DNA from: Brevundimonas sp. G8 | GTDB lineage: Bacteria > Pseudomonadota > Alphaproteobacteria > Caulobacterales > Caulobacteraceae | Reading direction: 5' to 3' | Assembly: GCF_902506205.1 (NCBI RefSeq) | Contig: NZ_LR732816.1 | Span: 1,089,849 to 1,153,848, forward strand | Length of the DNA: 64,000 nt | Shown: piece after piece, positions 43,603 to 52,515 of the stretch | How the letters are laid out: each line of letters starts with the position of its first letter | Numbering within the stretch: position 1 is the stretch's first letter | The notes under the pieces: generated by a model | What the model was told of the DNA's origin: nothing | Databases searched by the model: none | Seen by the model: only the letters and a program-made list of their open reading frames with translations | Made by a program: the position numbers and the translations under genes

Positions 43603-44319
43603 ATGCTTCGTACGCTGAAACGTCTCGTCACCCACGTCTGCACGCCGGACGAGCTGGACATGATCGAGCACTATCCGACACGCGCCGAGAAACTGGCGGA
43701 CCTGTGGGTCCATGTCGTCGGCCTGATGCTGGCGGCGGTCGGCGGGATCATCCTTGCGGGACTGGCGGGCGTCTATACCGGCATCGGCGGCGTCATGGCG
43801 ACGGCCATCTACGCCCTGTGCCTGGTCGGCATGCTGACGGCCTCGACCATCTACAACTGGACCAACCCCTGCGCCGCGCGGCCTGTGCTGCGGCGGCTGG
43901 ACGAGGCGGCCATCTTCTTGATGATCGCCGGCAGCTACACCCCCTTCACCACCCAACGGTTCGAGGGCCTGTGGGCCATCGGCTTCACCACCCTGATCTG
44001 GACCCTGGCCTTCATGGGCGCGGGCGTGAAGCTGTTCGCGCCGCGCATCTCGGACAAGTTCTGGAGCGGCGTCTATGTCGTCTTCGGCTGGCTGGCGGTC
44101 GCGGCCCTGAAGCCGATGGTCGAGACGGTGCATCCCGTCGCCCTGGCTCTGCTGGTCATCGGCGGCCTGATCTACACCGCCGGCGTCTTCGTCTTCGTCA
44201 GCCCGCGTGTGAAGTTCCGCCGCGCCATCTGGCATGGCTTCGTCGTCACGGGCGCGACCGTCCACTGGACGGCGGTGCTGGTCGGCGTCGTCCTGGCCCC
44301 GGCGATGAGCCACGGCTGA
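43603..44319 (+). CDS. Hemolysin III / PAQR-family membrane protein
   Basis: This 238-residue protein has seven predicted transmembrane helices and the family motif RLDEAAIFLMIAGSYTPFTT. The C-terminal HGFVVTGATVHWTAV provides the paired His of the metal site. In many homologues the first motif reads Leu-Asp-His, here Leu-Asp-Glu, and the earlier Tyr-His is Tyr-Asn, so one metal ligand may differ. Start at ATG 43603 after GGAAGGG. TrhA-type members influence membrane lipid homeostasis; hemolytic activity should not be assumed. Confidence 0.88.
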   Translation: MLRTLKRLVTHVCTPDELDMIEHYPTRAEKLADLWVHVVGLMLAAVGGIILAGLAGVYTGIGGVMATAIYALCLVGMLTASTIYNWTNPCAARPVLRRLDEAAIFLMIAGSYTPFTTQRFEGLWAIGFTTLIWTLAFMGAGVKLFAPRISDKFWSGVYVVFGWLAVAALKPMVETVHPVALALLVIGGLIYTAGVFVFVSPRVKFRRAIWHGFVVTGATVHWTAVLVGVVLAPAMSHG

Positions 44320-44393
44320 TCCGTCCGCACACTTTCGCGGGGGGCGCGCATTGACGCCCCCTCTGGCGCTTCGCGGCGCAAGGGGGGATAGTG

Positions 44394-45044
44394 ATGCGTT
44401 GCAACATCGCGAGAACAAGCGTGGCTGACGAAAAAACCAAGGGCGGAAACAAGAACGAGGCGAACGCGGTCGTCATCAAGAAGTATGCGAACCGCCGTCT
44501 CTACAATACACGGACCAGCGCCTATGTGACGCTGGAAGACCTGGCCGCCATGGTGCGCGAGGGGGTCGATTTCGTCGTCTATGACGCCAAGACCAACGAC
44601 GACCTGACCCGCCAGATACTGACCCAGATCATCTTCGAGGAAGAGAGCCGCGGCGAGGCCCTTCTGCCCGTCCAGTTCCTGCGTCAGCTGATCGGCTTCT
44701 ACGGCGGCTCGATGCAGGGGGTTCTGCCCTCCTATCTTGAGATGTCCCTGGCCAACTTCGGCCGCCAGCAGGAACAGTTCGCCAGCCAGGTCGGCCGCGC
44801 TTTCGGCGCCGGCTCGGGCGCGACCCTGATCGAGGAGACGGCCAAGGCGAACATGGCCATGTTCGAGCGGGCCATGCAGATGTTCCCGGCTTTCGGCTAT
44901 CCGCGCGCCGAACCGGCGGCGACGCCCGAGACCAAGCCGGAGCCCACGTCTGAGGCGCCCGACGCTCTGGACGAAATGCGCCGCCAGATGGACGAGATGC
45001 GCCGCCAGATCGACAAGCTGGCGGGCGGCGCCAAGCCCAAATGA
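44394..45044 (+). CDS. phaR: Polyhydroxyalkanoate synthesis repressor PhaR
   Basis: PhaR senses PHB granules and represses phasin genes. The 216 residues contain the N-terminal DNA-binding domain VVIKKYANRRLYNTRTSAYV followed by the PHB-accumulation domain (ILTQIIFEEESRGEALLPVQFLRQLI). The C-terminus is a Glu/Arg coiled coil with a repeated DEMRRQMDEMRRQID. AGGGGGG is placed well for the ATG at 44394; a GTG one codon earlier or at 44421 is possible. It overlaps the next gene by four bases. Confidence 0.95.
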   Translation: MRCNIARTSVADEKTKGGNKNEANAVVIKKYANRRLYNTRTSAYVTLEDLAAMVREGVDFVVYDAKTNDDLTRQILTQIIFEEESRGEALLPVQFLRQLIGFYGGSMQGVLPSYLEMSLANFGRQQEQFASQVGRAFGAGSGATLIEETAKANMAMFERAMQMFPAFGYPRAEPAATPETKPEPTSEAPDALDEMRRQMDEMRRQIDKLAGGAKPK

Positions 45045-45394
45045 CCGACCGGATCCAGGCTGTGGGCGGGCCGGAGCGCGTGGATCGTCGCGAAGGCGAC
45101 CGCCGCGAACGCGAGCGGCGCGCCCAGTCGGCCTCGCGCGCTCTGGTGCCGGTCGATGCGCCCGAGATCGTCGAGCCCCAGCCTGCCCCGGCAAGAGCTG
45201 CCGTCCTCCCGGCGCCCGAGCCCGGCGCCGCCGCCTTCGTCGCCCAGCAGATGGGCCAGACCGGACAGAAGCGCGGCCTGCGCGGCGGCCCGCCGGTGCT
45301 GGACGCGGCGCGCTCCGCCTATCTCGGAGCCGAATATTCCGGCGCAGCCGAGCGTCGTCCGACGACGGGCAAGACGGCCAAGACCGACATCTGA
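45041..45394 (+). CDS. Hypothetical protein coupled to phaR
   Basis: I do not recognise a named family for this 117-residue protein. It begins with a very charged segment (RVDRREGDRRERERRAQS) and a Pro/Ala-rich middle, then AAAFVAQQMGQTGQKRGLRG and PVLDAARSAYLGAEYSG. The last part looks folded and conserved. It has no signal peptide or membrane helix. Its ATG overlaps the phaR stop (ATGA), so its synthesis is coupled to phaR. A role linked to PHB granules or cell-surface regulation is a guess. Confidence 0.8.
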   Translation: MTDRIQAVGGPERVDRREGDRRERERRAQSASRALVPVDAPEIVEPQPAPARAAVLPAPEPGAAAFVAQQMGQTGQKRGLRGGPPVLDAARSAYLGAEYSGAAERRPTTGKTAKTDI

Positions 45395-45528
45395 TCCGGC
45401 GGCACGGGGTTTGCTGGAGGCGCGGCATAACGCCTTCAGCCGGACCTGCCCATGCCCGCCGTCTTCGCCCTCGCCGCCAAATTCCTCGACGTCGCCGTGG
45501 TCGCCCTGATCTTCACGGCATTCTCTTA

Positions 45529-45587
45529 GGGCCTATCGCGCTTCGCGCTATTTGAGGCCCATTGTTCGTAAGGGCCTACTTGAGGCC
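45529..45587. terminator. Two adjacent GGGCCT/AGGCCC hairpins between convergent genes
   Basis: GGGCCT (45529-45534) pairs with AGGCCC (45555-45560) around an inner GCGC-TTC-GCGC stem; a second GGCCT/AGGCC hairpin follows at about 45573-45587. No strong T-run is seen. They sit in the 200-base gap before the convergent membrane-protein gene and probably mark transcript ends. Confidence 0.45.
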
Positions 45588-45594
45588 GCGCGGC

Positions 45595-46020
45595 TCACGC
45601 TCCGCCGAAATCGAAATCCTTGCGGGACGCGATGATCGTCACGATGAAGCCGGCCAGCACGTCCAGCAGGATCATGATCACGATTAGAAAGAAGGTCGAG
45701 GTCGCAAAGCCCGGCAGCAGCAGGAACTCCACCAGCACGGCGATGAACAGGATCATCGACAGGGCGTGATTGATGATGGCGACCCGCTGGCTGGATGTGG
45801 ACTTCACCAGCTCGAAGAACAGCAGGATCAGCCCCAGGAACAGGATCAGGTCGCCCGAACCGATGGTCCATTGCGCGCCCGAGGTCATGGTGATCGAGAA
45901 CAGCGGATCGCGCAGCAGGGCGTCCGCCTGGACGATGGCGCCGCCGCCCGACCCGCCGAACAGCACCACGATATTGTAGAGCACCACGGGGATCAGCAGC
46001 AGCGGAATGGCGATCAGCAT
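45595..46020 (-). CDS. Hypothetical four-helix membrane protein
   Basis: I do not recognise this 141-residue protein. It has four predicted membrane helices: IAIPLLLIPVVLYNIVVLFG, GSGDLILFLGLILLFFELV, INHALSMILFIAVLVEFLLL and TSTFFLIVIMILLDVLAGF. Short polar loops include SGAQWTIGSG and STSSQRVAIIN. The cytoplasmic tail is SRKDFDFGGA. It lies alone, 85 bases downstream of the HMG-CoA lyase gene on the same strand. Confidence 0.8.
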   Translation of the reverse strand: MLIAIPLLLIPVVLYNIVVLFGGSGGGAIVQADALLRDPLFSITMTSGAQWTIGSGDLILFLGLILLFFELVKSTSSQRVAIINHALSMILFIAVLVEFLLLPGFATSTFFLIVIMILLDVLAGFIVTIIASRKDFDFGGA

Positions 46021-46105
46021 GGTCTGTCCTCTTCGCAGCCCGCCCGACGGCTACGCCTGTTCATCATGAATAACGCCGTTTGCGAATCGTCGCCACAGCA
46101 AGGCT

Positions 46106-47023
46106 TCAGCCCTTGGGGAACCCGCCCGCACGGCTAAGCGCCGACGGCGCCGGCCGTCCGATGGCCTCGCCGATCCAGCGCGCCGCAGCGATCAAAGCGT
46201 CCAGGTCATAGCCCGTCTCGAACCCGCCCCGCGTCAGCATATAGACTAGGTCCTCGGTGGCGATATTGCCCGTGGCGCCCGGCGCGAAGGGACAGCCGCC
46301 GATGCCGCCGACCGAGGCGTCCAGCACGTCGATCCCGGCCTCGACCCCTGCATAGGCGTTGGCCAGGCCGGTGTTGCGAGTGTCGTGGAAATGCAGGCGC
46401 AGGGTCGCGTCCGGCGCTACGGCTTTCGCCGCCTCGACCTTCTTCGTCACCGCCCAGGGATCGCCGGCGCCGATGGTGTCGGCCAGACCGATCTCGCCTA
46501 CGCCCATCTCTGCGATGGCTCCAACCATGTCCGCGACCTGATCGACCGAGACCTCGCCGTCGAACGGACAGCCCCAGACGCACGAGATCATGGCCGACAG
46601 CGCCGGCGCGCCTTCGGACGCCTCCGCATTGTGCCGCCGGGCGACGATCTCGCCCAGCATGGTCAGCTGATCCTTCACCGCCAGTCCCTGATTCTTCAGG
46701 CCGAAGCCGTCGGTGGCGGCGACCGAGACATTGACCTCGTCCACCCCGGTCGCCAGCGCCCGGTCATAGCCCTTGCCGTTCAGAACCAGGCCGATGCGGC
46801 TGCGGCCCGCCTCATGCGGCAGGGCGGCCATGACCTCTTCGGCGCCGGCCATCTGCGGCACATATTTGGGATGGACGAAGGAGACGGCCTCGATCCGTTT
46901 CGCCCCAGCGCTTTCCAGCCGTCGCACCAGATCGGCGCGGACGGCGGGCTCCAGCACGGCCTTCTCGTTCTGCAGCCCGTCGCGTGGGCCGACCTCGACG
47001 ATCTGGATGAAGCGGCCCATCAC
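46106..47023 (-). CDS. mvaB: Hydroxymethylglutaryl-CoA lyase
   Basis: HMG-CoA lyase cleaves HMG-CoA to acetoacetate and acetyl-CoA in leucine catabolism. The 305-residue TIM barrel starts FIQIVEVGPRDGLQNEKAVL and has the metal-binding HFHDTRNTGLANAYAG. The HMGL signature GGIGGCPFAPGATGNIATED contains the catalytic-loop Cys. It overlaps the upstream glycosyltransferase gene by four bases, a coupling with no obvious metabolic logic. Confidence 0.95.
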   Translation of the reverse strand: MMGRFIQIVEVGPRDGLQNEKAVLEPAVRADLVRRLESAGAKRIEAVSFVHPKYVPQMAGAEEVMAALPHEAGRSRIGLVLNGKGYDRALATGVDEVNVSVAATDGFGLKNQGLAVKDQLTMLGEIVARRHNAEASEGAPALSAMISCVWGCPFDGEVSVDQVADMVGAIAEMGVGEIGLADTIGAGDPWAVTKKVEAAKAVAPDATLRLHFHDTRNTGLANAYAGVEAGIDVLDASVGGIGGCPFAPGATGNIATEDLVYMLTRGGFETGYDLDALIAAARWIGEAIGRPAPSALSRAGGFPKG

Positions 47024-48705
47024 GAGCCTCCGGCGCCGGCGCCCGACCCGTTCCGGGGAGGCGGCGCATAAACGGTCAGGCTGACCTCGTCCCCGCCCGA
47101 ATAGTTATAGCCGTTGACCACCCCGACCGCGCGGCCCGAGACGCCCAGCCGAGCCGCCGCCGCACGGAAGGCGTCGGCGTCGCGTCCCTCGACGATGGCG
47201 GGACGCCCCTCGGCCAGGGCCTGGGCTGCGCCTCGCGCGTCCGTCAGATCGGTGTCGCGCCCGGTCAGGAAGACGAAGCTGGGTTCATGGAAGCCGGTGA
47301 TCGCTACCGGACCCGGCGTGCGACCCTGGCGCGGATGCAGGTCGGCCGCCTCCAGCGCCTTCTCAAGCTGAGGCGCGACGGCCAGGGGCCGCAGTTGGCG
47401 GATGGTGCCGGCCAGGGCCGCATGGGCCACGATGCCGAAGGCCAGCGAGGCGACCAGCGCCGCGACCGGCGCCCGGTTCAACAGCAGGAAGCCCCCCATC
47501 GCCCCCGCCGCCAGCGCCATGACCACCGTCAGCGCCGCCCAGGTCTGGGCCGTCGAGGTGCCATAGACCGTCAGCCCATAGACAGTGATGCCGATGACCA
47601 GCAGGGCCGCAAACGCCGCCAGGACCGCGCCGGTGATCCTCGACACCTTGCCGATCGGCTGGGCCAGGGCTGCTGCGGCCAGCAGAGCCAGCGCCCCAAA
47701 GGTCGGCAGGGTGTAGTGCCACAGCTTGGTCGGAGCCAGTTCGAACATCAGCCAGCCGGGAACCAGCCAGCAGACCAGGAACCGGATCGCCGGCTCGGCC
47801 CGCCGGCTCCACCCCGTCGACACGGCGGCGGGCAGCAGCAGGGTCGAGGGGAAGAACAGCAGGGGCGCCAGCAACAGGTACATGCCGGGGAAGCCCGAGT
47901 GGCTTTCGTGGGCGCCGGCGATCTTGGGTGCCAGGTCGCCGCCGATGGCCTCGCGCCAGAAGCCGCCATCGGTGGCGATGGTGATGGCGATAGCCCACGG
48001 CCCGACCATCAGGGCGACCAACGGCAGGCCCCAGCCCCAGCCGAGGCGATAGAGCCATTTGATGTTCCGATCCCAGATCGACAGGGCGATGATGGCCAGG
48101 GCCACGACCAGAAACCCGATCGGTCCCTTGATCAGGATCGACAACCCGATGCCGATCCAGAACAGCAGCTTGTGCGGTCGGATCGGCCGTTCACCGGCCT
48201 TGGTCGCCATATAGATGCGCGCCAGCGCCGCCATCGCGAGCGTAGTCGCTCCGCACAGCATGGCGTCGGTCTTGGCGATGCCCGCCTCGGTCGACAGCAG
48301 GAAGGTCGCCCCCATGATCGCTCCGCCGAAGAAGCCGACCCGACTGCCCAGCATGGCCGACCCGGCCCAGGCCACGGCCCAGGCCGCCAGCATGGCCCCC
48401 AGCAGGGACGGGATGCGATAGGGGGCGATCTCGCGGTTCTCGACATCCGAGGTCAGCCCGACGGCGACGGCCTGCATCCAGTAGATGCCGACCGGCTTCT
48501 TCCAGCGCGGCTCGTCCTGATAGCGGATGTCGACGTAGTCGCCGCTTTCCAGCATCTGGGACGTGGCCTGGGCGAACCGGCTCTCGTCTCGGTCCAGCGG
48601 CGGCAGCAGCAACAGGCCGGGCAAGCCCGCGATCAGCGTCAGCAGGGCCGCGAGGACCGGGCCGCGCCAGCCGGCGATGCGGCCATCCAGATCAAAAGTC
48701 TTCAT
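47020..48705 (-). CDS. ArnT-like GT39-family membrane glycosyltransferase
   Basis: This 561-residue inner-membrane protein has about 11-12 predicted helices in its first 430 residues and a C-terminal periplasmic domain. The first periplasmic loop carries LLLPPLDRDESRFAQATSQM, with the acidic motif of lipid-linked sugar transferases (ArnT/PMT type). Residues EPRWKKPVGIYWMQA follow, also typical. It likely moves a sugar from undecaprenyl phosphate to lipid A or another acceptor. A GT2 enzyme that could make the lipid-linked donor is encoded divergently 76 bases away. Confidence 0.87.
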   Translation of the reverse strand: MKTFDLDGRIAGWRGPVLAALLTLIAGLPGLLLLPPLDRDESRFAQATSQMLESGDYVDIRYQDEPRWKKPVGIYWMQAVAVGLTSDVENREIAPYRIPSLLGAMLAAWAVAWAGSAMLGSRVGFFGGAIMGATFLLSTEAGIAKTDAMLCGATTLAMAALARIYMATKAGERPIRPHKLLFWIGIGLSILIKGPIGFLVVALAIIALSIWDRNIKWLYRLGWGWGLPLVALMVGPWAIAITIATDGGFWREAIGGDLAPKIAGAHESHSGFPGMYLLLAPLLFFPSTLLLPAAVSTGWSRRAEPAIRFLVCWLVPGWLMFELAPTKLWHYTLPTFGALALLAAAALAQPIGKVSRITGAVLAAFAALLVIGITVYGLTVYGTSTAQTWAALTVVMALAAGAMGGFLLLNRAPVAALVASLAFGIVAHAALAGTIRQLRPLAVAPQLEKALEAADLHPRQGRTPGPVAITGFHEPSFVFLTGRDTDLTDARGAAQALAEGRPAIVEGRDADAFRAAAARLGVSGRAVGVVNGYNYSGGDEVSLTVYAPPPRNGSGAGAGGS

Positions 48706-48781
48706 TCCAGACTCCTTACACCGCGACCGCGCCGTCGTCAGCCGTCTCCCCTAAGCCGTCGTTCTCGTCTATGGAGCGCCA

Positions 48782-49510
48782 ATGACCGTCGAGACACCCG
48801 AGATTTCCGTCGTCGTTCCCGTCCATGACGAGGCGGGCGCCGCCGTGCCCCTGGCGCGCGAGATCGCCGCCGCCTTCGCCGGGCGCTCGTATGAGATGAT
48901 CTTCGTCGACGACGCCTCGAAAGACGCCACCCTGGCCGAGCTGAAGGCCGCCATGGCCGAACTGCCGGCCCTGCGCGTCCTGGCCCACGGAACCAATGCG
49001 GGCCAGAGCCGCGCGGTCCGCACCGGCGTCCTCGCGGCCCGCGCGCCGGTCGTCGTGACGATGGATGGTGACGGCCAGAACCCGCCCGCCGACGCGCCAC
49101 GCTTGGTCGACGCCTTGCTGGCCGCGCCCGCCGACGTCGGCCTAGTGGGCGGCCGTCGCGCCAAACGCCAGGACACCGAGGCCAAGCGCCAGGCCTCGAT
49201 CTGGGCCAACCGCATCCGCCGCAAACTGCTGGGCGACGACGCCGACGACACCGGCTGCGGACTGAAAGCCTTCCGCCGCGACGTCTTCCTGCGCCTGCCC
49301 TACTTCGATCACATCCACCGCTACCTGCCGGCCCTGATGATCCGCGAGGGGTTCAGGAACCAGTACCTCGACGTGGACCACCGCCACCGCGAGGTCGGCC
49401 GCTCGAAATACACAAACTGGGGCCGACTGCGGGCGTCCTTCTCGGACCTGCTGGGCGTCATGTGGCTGAAGACCCGCTCGCGCCGGCCGGGCGCGATTTC
49501 GGAGTTCTGA
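48782..49510 (+). CDS. GT2-family glycosyltransferase (polyprenyl-phosphate sugar synthase type)
   Basis: This 242-residue enzyme resembles DPM1/ArnC-type transferases, which load a sugar onto a polyprenyl phosphate. Motifs are ISVVVPVHDEAGAAVPLARE, MIFVDDASKDATLAEL, the DxD-type site TMDGDGQNPPADA, and DTGCGLKAFRRDVF. HRHREVGRSKYTNWGRL follows. There are no C-terminal membrane helices, so it is the soluble type. It is divergent from the GT39 gene; together they look like a donor-synthesis and transfer pair. Confidence 0.88.
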   Translation: MTVETPEISVVVPVHDEAGAAVPLAREIAAAFAGRSYEMIFVDDASKDATLAELKAAMAELPALRVLAHGTNAGQSRAVRTGVLAARAPVVVTMDGDGQNPPADAPRLVDALLAAPADVGLVGGRRAKRQDTEAKRQASIWANRIRRKLLGDDADDTGCGLKAFRRDVFLRLPYFDHIHRYLPALMIREGFRNQYLDVDHRHREVGRSKYTNWGRLRASFSDLLGVMWLKTRSRRPGAISEF

Positions 49511-49518
49511 AACACCGT

Positions 49519-49658
49519 CTCCTCCCCACATCGTGGGGAGGTGGCGCGACGCCTCTTGGCGTCCTGACGGAGGGGTTCTGCGACGCATCGCAGACGTCAG
49601 TGGGACTTCAAGAGCCCCTCCACCGCTACGCGGCCCCCTCCCCACTTCGCAGGGAGGA
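49519..49658. repeat. Dispersed palindromic element, type B copy 1
   Basis: An element of about 140 bp begins CTCCTCCCCAC with an inverted copy GTGGGGAGG after three bases, and ends CCCTCCCCACTTCGCAGGGAGG. The interior shares GACGGAGGGG, GACTTCAAGAGCCCCTCCACC and related blocks with the elements at 58244 and 63265. It lies between a plus-strand gene and convergent groEL. It has no coding capacity. Confidence 0.85.
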
Positions 49659-49664
49659 AACAGC

Positions 49665-49695
49665 AAAAAGGGCGGGGTCTCGCGACCCCGCCCTT
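49665..49695 (-). terminator. Intrinsic terminator of groESL
   Basis: A 12-bp stem AAGGGCGGGGTC / GACCCCGCCCTT with a four-base loop is followed on the minus strand by TTTTT, 28 bases after the groEL stop. Confidence 0.92.
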
Positions 49696-49723
49696 CTGCA
49701 TTTCAGCGTGGGAGGACTTGGAC

Positions 49724-51385
<1,662 letters not shown>

Positions 51386-51423
51386 CTATGGATTACGTTG
51401 AAGAAGGTCGTCGACGCGGGTGC

Positions 51424-51711
51424 TTACGAGAGCACGCCCAGAACGTCGGATTCCTTCATGATGATCAGGTCGTCGCCGTCGATCTTCACTTCCGTGCCCG
51501 ACCACTTGCCGAACAGGATGCGGTCGCCGGCCTTCAGTTCCAGGGCGTTGACCTTGCCGGATTCGTCACGAACGCCGGGGCCGACGGAGACGACTTCGCC
51601 TTCCTGCGGCTTTTCCTTGGCGGTGTCGGGGATGATGATCCCACCCTTGGTCTTGGATTCTTCTTCAACGCGCTTGACCAGCACGCGGTCGCCGAGCGGA
51701 CGGAACGCCAT
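51424..51711 (-). CDS. groES: 10-kDa co-chaperonin GroES
   Basis: GroES caps the GroEL ring. The 95 residues start [18 protein letters not shown] at 51711, with an AGGGAG site upstream; the frame is open further but the extension is leader sequence. The mobile loop is [16 protein letters not shown], and the end is [11 protein letters not shown]. The operon is groES-groEL. Confidence 0.98.
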   Translation of the reverse strand: MAFRPLGDRVLVKRVEEESKTKGGIIIPDTAKEKPQEGEVVSVGPGVRDESGKVNALELKAGDRILFGKWSGTEVKIDGDDLIIMKESDVLGVLS

Positions 51712-51784
51712 CGGACTTCTCCCTGTAAAACCCCCGGATCGGGGCGTTTTTGAAACGGTGTGCGGCATTCCCGCGATCGCCGTT

Positions 51785-51811
51785 TTGGCAGCCGACCGGC
51801 GAGAGTGCTAA
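51785..51811. promoter_or_regulatory. CIRCE (HrcA) operator of groESL
   Basis: GAGTGCTAA (51803-51811) is a perfect CIRCE half-site. Nine bases away the other half, TTGGCAGCC (51785-51793), matches 6 of 9 positions. It lies in the 5' leader, just downstream of the predicted promoter, where HrcA represses groESL. Confidence 0.8.
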
Positions 51812-51820
51812 CGCGAGCGG

Positions 51821-51849
51821 GAGTTAGGCAGACGGCAGGCCATCGTCAA
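51821..51849 (-). promoter_or_regulatory. Predicted groESL promoter
   Basis: On the minus strand TTGACG (51849-51844) and TAACTC (51826-51821) are 17 bases apart, a housekeeping-type promoter. CTTGAC could also serve as a heat-shock sigma -35 element, but I see no good heat-shock -10. Confidence 0.55.
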
Positions 51850-52025
51850 GCGGCGCCGCCCTTAATCGCCTGCGAAACTTCCGCGACAAGGCGACGCGAG
51901 CATGAACCGAAAATGAATGCCGACCTCTGGGGTCGTTCAAGCGCGGGCCGATAGAACCGTTTCAACGCTGGAGGCATTCCTCTCTCGGAACGCAGATCGA
52001 GCAACGAAACAAAAGGAGACGGAAC

Positions 52026-52454
52026 ATGTCCAAGCTGCTGAAGATCACCGCCGTCGTCGCCGCCCCGGTCATGGCCCTGAGCCTGATGGCCGCCCCGGCC
52101 TCGGCCCAGTCGCGTGATCGCGACGATACCGGCCGCAACGCCCTGATCGGCGCCGCTGTCGGCGGCCTGGCCGGCGCCATCTACGGCAACGGAGACGGTC
52201 GCTACATCGCAGGCGGCGCCCTAGGCGGCGCAGCCATCGGCGCGGTGGCCTCGTCTTCGAACCGCGGTTCGGGCTGCGAATATTATCGCGGCGGCCAGTG
52301 CTACCGCAACCAGGGCCACTGGGAACGCGACCACGGCATCAACAGCCGGGACTCGCGCTACGAGCAGCGCCGCGACTACCGTGATTATCGCCGCGAGCAA
52401 CGCTATGATCGCCGCGACGATCGCCGCGATTACCGTCACGACCGCCGCTGGTAA
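52026..52454 (+). CDS. Secreted glycine-zipper protein with Arg/Tyr/Asp-rich tail
   Basis: This 142-residue protein has a signal peptide (MSKLLKITAVVAAPVMALSL, ending APASAQ). A glycine-zipper segment (ALIGAAVGGLAGAIYG and GGALGGAAIGAVASS) follows, which can insert into the outer membrane. Two Cys flank EYYRGGQCYRNQ. The C-terminus is a repetitive basic/acidic tail (RRDYRDYRREQRYDRRDDR). Such proteins are common in Caulobacterales and are of unknown function. An AGGAGA site lies just before the ATG. Confidence 0.85.
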   Translation: MSKLLKITAVVAAPVMALSLMAAPASAQSRDRDDTGRNALIGAAVGGLAGAIYGNGDGRYIAGGALGGAAIGAVASSSNRGSGCEYYRGGQCYRNQGHWERDHGINSRDSRYEQRRDYRDYRREQRYDRRDDRRDYRHDRRW

Positions 52455-52474
52455 TCGCGCGACGATCTGAAAAG

Positions 52475-52515
52475 AACGAAGGGCTCGGCCGCAAGGCCGG
52501 GCCCTTTCTTCGTTA
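52475..52515. terminator. Bidirectional terminator between the glycine-zipper gene and pgi
   Basis: AACGAAGGGC and GCCCTTTCTTCGTT arms enclose an inner CGGCC-GCAA-GGCCG hairpin. Plus-strand T-rich TTTCTTCGTT follows. It overlaps the pgi stop codon. Confidence 0.85.
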
